A stretch of DNA of 51,892 nucleotides from Porticoccaceae bacterium. GTDB lineage: Bacteria; Pseudomonadota; Gammaproteobacteria; Pseudomonadales; Porticoccaceae. A program made the translations under genes and the position numbers. Below the pieces are notes generated by a model that saw only the letters and a list, made by a program, of their open reading frames with translations, did not search any database and had not been told where the DNA came from. The stretch covers positions 1 to 51,892 of the forward strand of contig JABILI010000011.1 of the NCBI GenBank assembly GCA_018654575.1, written 5' to 3'. Positions within the stretch are counted from its first letter, which is position 1; every line of letters starts with the position of its first letter. Positions 27,637 to 35,541 of the stretch are shown here, one piece after another.

Positions 27637-28260
27637 TTGGAAAACTTACAGTTAGTGGTAAAAGAAGGTATCCGCGAACGTAAGAAACGTATGACCCATG
27701 AACGTATCTGCGATGTGGCCTCTAGACTTTTTATAGAACAGGGTTATCCAAATACCACCATTGATGCCATCGCTGATCTCTCCGATATTTCCAAGCCTAC
27801 TTTTTTCAACTATTTCTCATCAAAACTCGCGGTCCTTCATGAGATTATCGACATTATGGATGAGCAATTCGTTAGCTATATTACTGATGAATTAGATAAC
27901 CAAGACAGCACCTTAGAGCGACTGCAACATGTGATGCGTCGATCAGCTTTATTTATTGAAGGCGCCCCTGAACTAACCCGATTGACATTAGTCGAAGGGA
28001 TTGGCGCCATTGGCGACATCCACAAGTCACAAGCTCGATTTAAGCGAATGCATGGCGCAATGGGCCAGCTCATTAAATTGGGGATCACCCAAGGTGATGT
28101 ACGAAAAGATTATCCCTTAGAACTTCTAATACAAACTGTCTTTGGCAGTTATCTATATGCCTTACTAACATGGCTCACCGCACAGGAACACAGCTTGGCA
28201 ATAAGCCTGGAGAATACTGCGGTTTTTCTTGCTGAGTCGATCAGCCCAAGAGCCTTATGA
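27637..28260 (+). CDS. TetR-family transcriptional regulator (copy 2)
   Basis: A 207-residue regulator, most likely from a TTG at 27637 with GAGGAAA upstream; the first in-frame ATG would be at 27691, inside the helix before the DNA-binding domain. The helix-turn-helix is clear: LFIEQGYPNTTIDAIADLSD, then ISKPTFFNYFSSK. The C-terminal domain is of the acyl/drug-sensing helical type without a recognisable ligand. It lies between an SDR/Rieske pair (-) and a P450/SDR/SDR series (+), so it probably controls both through the AT-rich repeats in front of it. Confidence 0.84.
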   Translation: MENLQLVVKEGIRERKKRMTHERICDVASRLFIEQGYPNTTIDAIADLSDISKPTFFNYFSSKLAVLHEIIDIMDEQFVSYITDELDNQDSTLERLQHVMRRSALFIEGAPELTRLTLVEGIGAIGDIHKSQARFKRMHGAMGQLIKLGITQGDVRKDYPLELLIQTVFGSYLYALLTWLTAQEHSLAISLENTAVFLAESISPRAL

Positions 28261-28303
28261 GGCGTCCTAAAGAGCGCAATACACAAAAGGAGCGACACTA
28301 CAA

Positions 28304-29677
28304 ATGATGACCATCACCAGTGATTTAGATTACAAAACACGACCCAATAACTACGAATTAAATCATATTCCTGGTACTAAAGGCCTTCCTCTGATCGGCA
28401 ATGCTCTGCCCTTTATCAAAGATATGCTCGCAGATTCCAGAGGTCGTGTGGAAAAGTTTGGCAAAGTCTCTCGTATCGTGATCGCGGATCAAACTGGATT
28501 GTTAGTGGTTGGTGCAGACAACTTTAAAACCATTATGATCGACCGAGATAATAACTTCTCCAATGAAATGGCCTATGCACAACAACTAGGAGCCTTTTAT
28601 CGCGGCGGACTCTTGCTTCTTGATTTTGATGAACATCGAATGCAACGCAGGATCATGCAACAAGCATTTAAATTTAGCACCATGAAACATTACATGGAAC
28701 CGCTCAATGAGCGTTTTAGGGATTCCCTAATTAACTGGCCCAAGGATACAGAGCTGAAGTTTTATTTTGAAATAAAGAAAGTTCTCCTAGATATTGGCAG
28801 CAAAATATTTTTGGGCGAGAAAGAATTCACCCAAGAGTCAGAGATGGTTAACCAAGCATTTTCAGATGTCAGCGGTGGATTGGGCTCTGTATTAAGATTT
28901 AACCTTATTGGCACCAAATTTCATCGAGGGCTTCAAGGCAAATCTGCCTTGGCTGACTATGTGGCACGTAAAATTCCGCACCGCCGAGCTGGCGATGGCG
29001 AAGATGTACTGAGCCACATGTGTCGAGAACGAACTGAAAAAGGCGAGTTTTTTAGTGACAAAGAGATTATTCAGCACACTACATTTTTGCTCTTTGCCGC
29101 TCACGATACAACCACCAGCGTGCTCAGTCATATGGTCATGTACGTAGGCTCACGACCTGAGTATCAGAATCGTCTGCGCCAGGAGTGTTTGGCACTTGGA
29201 ACTGATGAGCTTAGCTATGAAGATCTTGATAAATTACCTGAATTTGAACATTGCTTCGAGGAGGTTCTGAGGCTGCATCCTCCAGTACCAATGAGTATGC
29301 GGCGAACTATTAGAGAAACTATACTCGGTGGCCACGCAATCCCCCCTGATACCCTATTGTTCATGCCAACTTGCTACAACCAACGTGACCCCGAATACTG
29401 GGCTGATCCCGATGTATTTGATCCTAGCAGATTCAGTGAGCCCAGAAATGAGCAGAAAAATCATAGCTTCTGCTACCACCCTTTTGGTGGTGGTGCTCAT
29501 AAATGTATCGGCATGCACTTTGCATTAATGCTATCCAAATGTTTCATTTTTCATTTATTACGCAATTTTGAAGTCAGCACGCCGCCTGACTATGCCCCCG
29601 TTTTGGATTGGGTACCCATTCCCAAACCATCTGATGGCGTACCTATTCGCCTAAAAGCTATTAACAGCTCAACATAA
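28304..29677 (+). CDS. Cytochrome P450
   Basis: A 457-residue soluble bacterial P450 monooxygenase. Landmarks: proline-rich start IPGTKGLPLIGNALPF at 22-37, oxygen-activation helix AAHDTT at 265-270, E320-x2-R323 (EEVLR), and heme loop FGGGAHKCIG with cysteine ligand C401. The heme loop and N-terminus resemble the CYP136/CYP120/CYP51-like groups more than the cholesterol C26-hydroxylases CYP125/142. No ferredoxin or ferredoxin reductase gene flanks it; SDR genes follow at 26 and 38 bases. The likely role is hydroxylation of a hydrophobic cyclic substrate. The subfamily call is from memory and uncertain. Confidence 0.9.
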   Translation: MMTITSDLDYKTRPNNYELNHIPGTKGLPLIGNALPFIKDMLADSRGRVEKFGKVSRIVIADQTGLLVVGADNFKTIMIDRDNNFSNEMAYAQQLGAFYRGGLLLLDFDEHRMQRRIMQQAFKFSTMKHYMEPLNERFRDSLINWPKDTELKFYFEIKKVLLDIGSKIFLGEKEFTQESEMVNQAFSDVSGGLGSVLRFNLIGTKFHRGLQGKSALADYVARKIPHRRAGDGEDVLSHMCRERTEKGEFFSDKEIIQHTTFLLFAAHDTTTSVLSHMVMYVGSRPEYQNRLRQECLALGTDELSYEDLDKLPEFEHCFEEVLRLHPPVPMSMRRTIRETILGGHAIPPDTLLFMPTCYNQRDPEYWADPDVFDPSRFSEPRNEQKNHSFCYHPFGGGAHKCIGMHFALMLSKCFIFHLLRNFEVSTPPDYAPVLDWVPIPKPSDGVPIRLKAINSST

Positions 29678-29703
29678 CCTCACAATAAGGAGAGATCTAA
29701 GAC

Positions 29704-30504
29704 ATGATTTTAGATGCATTTAGATTGGACAAAAAAATTGCCATTGTGACCGGTGCGGGCAAAGGCATTGGTAAAGATATAGCGATCAGCTTTGGAGAAA
29801 TGGGCGCATCAGTCGTCTGCGTCGCCAGAAGTATTGAGGATATCGAAGACACCGCTGAGCAAATCCGATCATTTGGAAGCAGCGCATTAGCGGTAGTCTG
29901 TGACGTCACCAAAGAAGAACAGCTAAAGAACTTAGTTGATCAAGTGTTAAAGGAATTCAAAGGCATTGATATTCTTATTAACAATGCCGGCGCTCCAGGT
30001 CGCGGATGGGGACCCATTGAAGAGGTCGACATGTCTCGTTTTGAGCATACTCTGCGAATAAATCTTACATCCGCCTACACATTAACTCACTTGTGCACTC
30101 CAGCACTACGAGACAGTGGCGGTACCATCGTCAATGTCTCATCAGCTCTAAGCTGGATGGTCGACAAGAACTTCTCTTCCTATGCCGCGGCTAAAGCAGG
30201 CATGAATCAAATGACTAAGGTTATGTCCTATGAGCTTTCCCCCGGTGTTCGAGTTAATGCTGTCGCACCAGGTGCTATTGAAACCCCGAGCATGGAATAC
30301 ATTACCAGTAACCCAAAACGTAAAGCTGAAGCTGAGCGCTGGATTCCTCTTCAACGGTTGGGCCAACCAAGGGATATTGCCCTTGGAGTACTTTATTTAG
30401 CCTCTCCTGCCAGCGGCTTTGTTAGTGGAAAAATACTAGAAATAGACGGTGGTATGCAAGCCATACCCGGAACCGCAATCCAAGAAATAATCGCCAAAAG
30501 GTAA
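29704..30504 (+). CDS. SDR family oxidoreductase
   Basis: A 266-residue classical SDR: TGAGKGIGKDIAISFG cofactor loop, INNAGAPGRGWG, catalytic Ser in NVSSALSW and Y-A-A-A-K in SSYAAAKAGMNQM. The C-terminus is slightly extended past the usual DGG end. It is 26 bases after the P450 with its own GGAG site, and 38 bases before another SDR, so P450 and both SDRs form one transcription unit. The natural reading is oxidation of the hydroxyl group put in by the P450, but the substrate is unproven. Confidence 0.85.
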   Translation: MILDAFRLDKKIAIVTGAGKGIGKDIAISFGEMGASVVCVARSIEDIEDTAEQIRSFGSSALAVVCDVTKEEQLKNLVDQVLKEFKGIDILINNAGAPGRGWGPIEEVDMSRFEHTLRINLTSAYTLTHLCTPALRDSGGTIVNVSSALSWMVDKNFSSYAAAKAGMNQMTKVMSYELSPGVRVNAVAPGAIETPSMEYITSNPKRKAEAERWIPLQRLGQPRDIALGVLYLASPASGFVSGKILEIDGGMQAIPGTAIQEIIAKR

Positions 30505-30542
30505 TAAAAAGGTAGTAAAAAGAGCAAAGGAGCTTAGCAGGT

Positions 30543-31304
30543 ATGAATCGTTTTACAGACAAGGTGGTAATCGTCACCGGCGCCGCATCAGGTATCGGCA
30601 AGGCATCTGCACAAAGAATCGCCTCAGAGGGCGGAGTCGTCGCCTGCATGGATATCCAAGAGGATGCCCTATCTGATGCCGTGAATGGCATAAATAACAA
30701 CCCAGATACCAGTGGTGCAGCATTTAGCTACGTCTGCGACATTGGTGACCCAAAATCCACAAAAAAGGTAGTGGCCGCAGTTATCAAGGATCACAAAAAT
30801 CTCAATGCACTCTGTAATATTGCTGGTATTTTGAAGCTCCAAAACACCCTAGAAGTGTCCCTAGAAGATTGGAATCGCATATTAGCCGTCAACCTAACGG
30901 GGACATTTTTTATGTGCCAAACCGCACTGCCCCATTTAATTAAAACTAAGGGTAGCATTGTCAACATGACCTCTACCGCTGCACTAGGAAGCCACCCCTG
31001 GACAGCTGCCTATGCCGCCTCAAAAGGTGGGCTTCTATCGGTCACTAAAACGATTTCGATTGAGTTTGGCAAACAGGGTATCAACGCTAATTCTCTCAGT
31101 CCCGCTTCAGTGGAGACACCCATGAGTAACAATGCCAAGTTACCCGAGGGCGCGGACTACGATCTACTGAAAAAGATACTGCCATTTGATGGTATTGTGC
31201 GTCCCGCTTCTGATGTGGCGAGCCTGGTGGCCTTTTTAGCTTCCGATGATGCCGTTCATATCAACGGTATTGACGTGAGAATTGATGGTGGAATGATGAC
31301 CTAG
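30543..31304 (+). CDS. SDR family oxidoreductase
   Basis: A 253-residue classical SDR: TGAASGIGKASAQRI, acidic MDIQED after beta-2 (NAD preference likely), CNIAGILK in the NNAG position, MTSTAALGSHPW and Y-A-A-S-K in AAYAASKGGLLSV. It ends in INGIDVRIDGGMMT. Last gene of the P450-SDR-SDR unit; it converges with the crotonase gene only 18 bases downstream, and no terminator hairpin is visible between them. Similar in pattern to 3-oxoacyl/hydroxysteroid dehydrogenases; not assignable further. Confidence 0.85.
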   Translation: MNRFTDKVVIVTGAASGIGKASAQRIASEGGVVACMDIQEDALSDAVNGINNNPDTSGAAFSYVCDIGDPKSTKKVVAAVIKDHKNLNALCNIAGILKLQNTLEVSLEDWNRILAVNLTGTFFMCQTALPHLIKTKGSIVNMTSTAALGSHPWTAAYAASKGGLLSVTKTISIEFGKQGINANSLSPASVETPMSNNAKLPEGADYDLLKKILPFDGIVRPASDVASLVAFLASDDAVHINGIDVRIDGGMMT

Positions 31305-31322
31305 CAGAACAACGAAACCTTG

Positions 31323-32120
31323 TTATTTAGCTTGCCATTGAGGTTTTCTTTTCTCCATAAACGCGGTGAGGCCCTCTTTGATGTCACGGCTTTGTAACAT
31401 AACCTCTAATCGGTCAAATTGCCCATCTTTTTGGGCCTGCTGCAATTCATCAAGATTAGAGGTATTCAACCCCTCCATTACCGCTTGTTTGGTCGCTTGA
31501 ATAGCAAGGGGTGCACACTGAATAATCTTCTCAGCAATACCAACAGCTGTACTCATTAATTCATTTTTAGGCACCACCTTATTCACAAAACCTAAACGAT
31601 GGCCTTCTTGAGCGGTTACCGGGTCGGCGGTTAATAGAATCCCCATCGCCGGCTTTAAACCAATTTGACGCGCCAATCGATGCATACCACCAGCCACTGC
31701 TGCCGCTCCAATCTTAGGTTCTGGCAATCCAAATACAGCCTCTTTAGCGGCAACGATAATATCCGCCGCTAAGGCCACCTCAAAGCCGCCACCCAGAGCC
31801 AAGCCATTAACAGCGGCAATAATGGGCTTATAGCAACCTGTACGCGACGTTAAACCGCCATAGCCACTATCTGGCAAGACATAATCATCCGCCACTTCTG
31901 CGTTAGCCATCATGCTAATATCACCGCCAACGCTAAACGCTTTATTGCCACTGCCAGTAACAATGGCAACCCATAAGCTATCATCAGCATCAAATGCATC
32001 AAGAGCCGCAGCCATTTCAAAGGATGTTGCTGGGCTTAATGCGTTTAAGACCTCGGGCCTATTTATCGTAATAGTGCAGATATGACCTTTATGTTCGACT
32101 TGTATCAATTCATAGTTCAT
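31323..32120 (-). CDS. Enoyl-CoA hydratase/isomerase (crotonase family)
   Basis: A 265-residue crotonase. The N-terminal VEHKGHICTITINRPEVLNA, oxyanion hole loops FSVGGDISMM and GLALGGGFEVALAADI, and the acidic residue in FGLPEPKIGAA are all present, as in ordinary enoyl-CoA hydratases. It hydrates a trans-2-enoyl-CoA or acts on a related thioester. Last of a leftward three-gene unit, sulfatase-nitroreductase-crotonase, with gaps of 34 and 26 bases. Unlike the crotonase at 15145, it does not resemble EchA20. Confidence 0.86.
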   Translation of the reverse strand: MNYELIQVEHKGHICTITINRPEVLNALSPATSFEMAAALDAFDADDSLWVAIVTGSGNKAFSVGGDISMMANAEVADDYVLPDSGYGGLTSRTGCYKPIIAAVNGLALGGGFEVALAADIIVAAKEAVFGLPEPKIGAAAVAGGMHRLARQIGLKPAMGILLTADPVTAQEGHRLGFVNKVVPKNELMSTAVGIAEKIIQCAPLAIQATKQAVMEGLNTSNLDELQQAQKDGQFDRLEVMLQSRDIKEGLTAFMEKRKPQWQAK

Positions 32121-32146
32121 TGCGAATCCGGCTATTATTAATCGGG

Positions 32147-32827
32147 CTAAAATCCATGGAGCTGTGTAAATTCAGTGACATCCACACGTGGCTGATTAAG
32201 TTGATTCACAGGGGCATCAGGGTCAGCATACCCTAAAGCCATGCCCAGCATTACCATCTCGTTAGACGCTAAACCCAGCACATCTCGCACTATGCCCGCC
32301 CACATACTCCATGAGGCCTGAGGGCAGGTCGCCAGTCCTTTTTCATCGGCAACTAACATCACGCTTTGTACATAAAGACCTAAATCAATCATCTGAGATT
32401 CGCAGAAACTGCGATCAAGGGTGAATATAAGGCCTACCGGTGCATCGAAAAAGCTAAGGTTTCTTGCACCTTGCTGCATGCGGCCCATTTTGTTATCACG
32501 TTTAATTTCAAGGGCGCGGTACATAACCTCTCCACAGTCAGCACGACGTGAACGCCATGGTTCAGCTAGGCCCGAAGGATAAATAGGAATATCTGGATCG
32601 ACCCCTGTAGGGTTATTCATAGCCTGGGCAATGGTTTTTTGAAACAGCGTGTTTTTCACTTCGCCGCTTAATGCGTGTACTCTCCAGGGCTGCAGATTAC
32701 CACCAGAGGGAGATTTCCCAGCAGTCTCAAGAATATCCATCACTAATTCAGGTTGGACATCTTGCTGAATATATTCACGGATAGATTGCCGTCTGGCTAA
32801 GCTCTCAGAAACAGATATTTTTGTCAT
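32147..32827 (-). CDS. Nitroreductase family flavoprotein
   Basis: A 226-residue FMN-dependent oxidoreductase: RRQSIREYIQQDVQPELV at the start with the S-x-R-x-Y-x motif, SPSGGNLQPWRVHAL for FMN binding, and GLATCPQASWSMWAG followed by MVMLGMALGYADPDAPVN. It reduces nitro groups or activated double bonds, or removes hydride from ring systems. The GAGG site lies just before the ATG. Between a sulfatase and a crotonase gene, a role in reducing an enone or quinone-like intermediate is more plausible than nitro detoxification, but nothing in the sequence decides this. Confidence 0.85.
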   Translation of the reverse strand: MTKISVSESLARRQSIREYIQQDVQPELVMDILETAGKSPSGGNLQPWRVHALSGEVKNTLFQKTIAQAMNNPTGVDPDIPIYPSGLAEPWRSRRADCGEVMYRALEIKRDNKMGRMQQGARNLSFFDAPVGLIFTLDRSFCESQMIDLGLYVQSVMLVADEKGLATCPQASWSMWAGIVRDVLGLASNEMVMLGMALGYADPDAPVNQLNQPRVDVTEFTQLHGF

Positions 32828-32861
32828 ACTGCACCTCAGTATTATTCATTTTCACTTAATA

Positions 32862-34448
32862 TTAATCTTTTCCTAGCTCGCGTTGGGTATTTATGGATTG
32901 CTGGCGCAATTTTTCTCTGGTCTCCTCATCCACCAGCACACCTCGATCACCAATTTGGTCGATCAACTGTTCAGAAAAGGGAAGCTCATTGGTCCACTCT
33001 GATTGCAACGTCTGTTCTGATTGGACGGCTCTTGCCCAGTCTACTGGCGGCAACCATCCAGGATGAGGCACCAAAGTGCCCCTTGTTCCCGCAAGCGGGT
33101 GCAAGGCACGACGCTGACGTATTAACTCCGCCAGCCGTGCTACCTCACTTATATTAATAGCTGCTAAATTATGGGTTTCATTGGGGTCTTTTGTAATGTC
33201 AAACAAAAAGCTCGTCAAATTCGCATTGGTTTGCCCTTCTCGTACTATTTGTACCAATTTCATTGAGCCATCTATCACCGCAGTCCAAATTAGTCCTGGA
33301 ACGGGAATCTCTGATACAAAAAATAATGGCGCTTTTCGCTTAACTGAGCTTCCGCTATTCAATGCAGGCCACATATCTTGACCATCAATAGGGTTCGGTA
33401 GCGTCGCCTGAATACCTGTTGCAGAGACAATAGTAGGAAATAAATCAAGGTACGACATTGTTTGATCTAAAACAGTCCCAGCAGCCAAGTGGTTTGGCCA
33501 GCGCACAACCGCCGGCACTCGAATACCCCCTTCAAAAGTTTGACCTTTCTGCCCTCTTAAAGGTTTGTTGTTGCCGCCGAAATAATTCGATCCACCGTTA
33601 TCACTCATAAAGACCACGATAGTATTGTCGGCAAGACCCTCGCTCTCAATAGTACCGAGAATACTCCCTATCGCCATATCCATTTCATCGACCATAGCTG
33701 CATAAACCCGCTGATAGCCCTGTCTTGAAAGGTGCTTATACTTTTCAATAGTCTTGGCAGGCGCCTGCATAGGACTGTGAGGTGCTGTAAAAGGTACATA
33801 TAAAAAGAACGGTTTGCCTTTGTCTCGCGCTTCAATAAACGCCGTGGCTTGACTAGCCTCAATATGAGTTAAATACTCACCATCACGGCTTACACTCACA
33901 CCATTGCGTTGCAAATCATGTCCATTTTCCCTGCGGTGATTATAAAAATCAGTGTTGGTGTGCAAATGACCAAAGAAATAGTCGAATCCTTGGGAATTTG
34001 GTACTTGCTGTTGCTGACTATGACCTAAATGCCATTTACCAATAATTCCAGTTTGGTAGCCCGCATCCTGGAGGACCTCAGATAAAAGATACTCATCTTT
34101 GCCTAAACCAGCGTTATACCAGGGGTGTATCTGATCGTAGGCTATACCTAAACGTACAGGATCTCTGGCAGTCAATAATCCAGCTCGCGTTGGTGAACAT
34201 ATAGGGGCTGCATAAAAGCGCTCTAGGGCCACTCCTTGCGCCACTAAACCATCTATGGCTGGGGTCTGAATCGGGCTGCCGTGATAACCCACATCGGCCC
34301 ACCCCAAATCATCAGCCACCATTAGAACAACATTAGGTCTATCATTAGCTGCAACAAAGGCACTGACCAATAAACCAAGCGTCAATGACCAGGCTCTGGA
34401 CAACTTTATCAATCTCATTTTCTTCGTTATGTTGCGCTCAGATTGCAT
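32862..34448 (-). CDS. Sulfatase (arylsulfatase-type, S1 family)
   Basis: A 528-residue secreted alkaline-phosphatase-superfamily sulfatase. The modified-cysteine signature C-x-P-x-R is intact as C84-S-P-T-R88 in APICSPTRAG, so formylglycine conversion by a separate anaerobic-type or FGE enzyme is needed; none is encoded in the window. Metal ligands VADDLGWADVG at the start and FMSDNGGSNYFGG later are present, as is IIGKWHLG. A signal peptide (LSRAWSLTLGLLVSAFVAA) follows a short charged lead, so the protein is periplasmic or extracellular. ATG 34448 has GGAG upstream; ATG 34418 is an alternative. The substrate may be a sulfated sterol, bile alcohol or polysaccharide. Confidence 0.9.
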   Translation of the reverse strand: MQSERNITKKMRLIKLSRAWSLTLGLLVSAFVAANDRPNVVLMVADDLGWADVGYHGSPIQTPAIDGLVAQGVALERFYAAPICSPTRAGLLTARDPVRLGIAYDQIHPWYNAGLGKDEYLLSEVLQDAGYQTGIIGKWHLGHSQQQQVPNSQGFDYFFGHLHTNTDFYNHRRENGHDLQRNGVSVSRDGEYLTHIEASQATAFIEARDKGKPFFLYVPFTAPHSPMQAPAKTIEKYKHLSRQGYQRVYAAMVDEMDMAIGSILGTIESEGLADNTIVVFMSDNGGSNYFGGNNKPLRGQKGQTFEGGIRVPAVVRWPNHLAAGTVLDQTMSYLDLFPTIVSATGIQATLPNPIDGQDMWPALNSGSSVKRKAPLFFVSEIPVPGLIWTAVIDGSMKLVQIVREGQTNANLTSFLFDITKDPNETHNLAAINISEVARLAELIRQRRALHPLAGTRGTLVPHPGWLPPVDWARAVQSEQTLQSEWTNELPFSEQLIDQIGDRGVLVDEETREKLRQQSINTQRELGKD

Positions 34449-34700
34449 AGTATCGCTCCAAATGAACTCTCACGGGCTAGGTATACTAGGTACTGTAGTA
34501 TTTTGTGCACAGCGCAGAATCATCCAACTTGGTTGCGATATTCGTTCAATAAGTGATACTTGGATAGAGTGAATGATAGATTTGGCCAACCAAAATGACT
34601 CATCAAGCACTATTTTAAGATTAATAAATATCGTAATTTTGGGCCTATTGACTATAACTAATATATGCAACGACAAGACTAAGCAACGAGGAATTAAATC
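34449..34700. promoter_or_regulatory. Divergent promoter region with ATACTA-N7-TAGTAT
   Basis: A 252-base spacer between sulfatase (-) and the 3-alpha-HSD-like gene (+). An inverted repeat ATACTA (34483-34488) and TAGTAT (34496-34501) lies 35-53 bases before the sulfatase ATG. It shares the TACTA/TAGTA core with the repeats at 27554-27585 and 13157-13183. The rest is AT-rich with no other clear element. Confidence 0.35.
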
Positions 34701-35462
34701 ATGGGAATCTATGCCTTAACTGGCGGTGCTACCGGTATTGGCGCAGCAATCAAGTCACTTTTAATTACCAGGGGCCACCGAGTTATTGTCGTCGATTTAA
34801 AAGATGCTGATATTACTGCGGATTTGTCCACTACCATAGGCCGCACTGCAGCTGTTGACGGTATAAAAGGTTTGGCACCTGAGGGGCTAGATGGTCTGGT
34901 TACATGTGCTGGTGTCGGCTCTCATATTCCCAATCATCGCCTTATTGCCAGTGTTAATTACTTTGGTACGGTAAAGGTAACAGAACAGCTAGCGGATTTA
35001 GTCGCGGTTAAGAATGGTGCCATCGTATTACTTTCCTCTAACTCTGCACCCATGTCCACCAGCAATGACTACGTAGATCTACTGTTGTCCGGCGATGAAG
35101 ACGCAGCGCTTGATGCAAGTGAAAAAATCACAGGTCATGAAGCCTATAGTGGCTCCAAGCAAGCCATCGCGCGATGGATGCGTCGCAAGGCTCCCGCGTT
35201 TGCCAGGCAAGGTATAACGATTAACGCCCTTGCCCCTGGGTATACCGAAACCCCAATGACTAAGGTTGTATCAGAAGACCCGAAGTACGGAGACTCTATT
35301 AAGCGCTTTAAAGAGAGCATCCCAGTGGGCCGTGCAGGTAAACCAGAAGATATCGCCGATTTTGTAGATTTTTTATTGGGCCCTAAATCTCGGTTTATTT
35401 GCGGGTCCGTACTATTTATCGACGGCGGCCACGATGCCATGCTGCGGGCCGACCAATTTTAA
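34701..35462 (+). CDS. 3-alpha-hydroxysteroid dehydrogenase/carbonyl reductase-like SDR
   Basis: A 253-residue SDR that matches the shape of Comamonas 3-alpha-HSD (HsdA): LTGGATGIGAAIKSLL, VVDLKDADITADLST, ASVNYFGTVKVTE, a large insertion around residues 110-145 before the active site Y-S-G-S-K, DPKYGDSI, and the end GGHDAMLRADQF. The HsdA family usually has the same insertion and a matching C-terminus. It oxidises 3-alpha-hydroxysteroids to 3-ketosteroids, the entry step for bile-acid-like substrates. A strong GAGGAA site precedes the ATG. It sits between the sulfatase (-) and the TonB receptor (-). The assignment is from recalled similarity and looks good. Confidence 0.82.
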   Translation: MGIYALTGGATGIGAAIKSLLITRGHRVIVVDLKDADITADLSTTIGRTAAVDGIKGLAPEGLDGLVTCAGVGSHIPNHRLIASVNYFGTVKVTEQLADLVAVKNGAIVLLSSNSAPMSTSNDYVDLLLSGDEDAALDASEKITGHEAYSGSKQAIARWMRRKAPAFARQGITINALAPGYTETPMTKVVSEDPKYGDSIKRFKESIPVGRAGKPEDIADFVDFLLGPKSRFICGSVLFIDGGHDAMLRADQF

Positions 35463-35503
35463 ACTTCATTAAATAATCCCAAGATAAAAATATCACAAAA
35501 AAA

Positions 35504-35529
35504 GGGCTGCAAATTGCAGCCCTTTTTTT
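35504..35529. terminator. Bidirectional rho-independent terminator
   Basis: GGGCTGC (35504-35510) pairs with GCAGCCC (35516-35522) around AAATT; seven T follow (35523-35529) and A-runs precede it. It lies between the convergent HSD and TonB receptor genes, 40 bases after the first stop and just after the second, serving both. Confidence 0.93.
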
Positions 35530-35541
35530 GTGTTACCGACT

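Noticed and set aside
28304-29677. Calling the P450 CYP125 or CYP142
   Set aside because: Heme loop and N-terminus do not fit those cholesterol hydroxylases as I recall them; subfamily left open.
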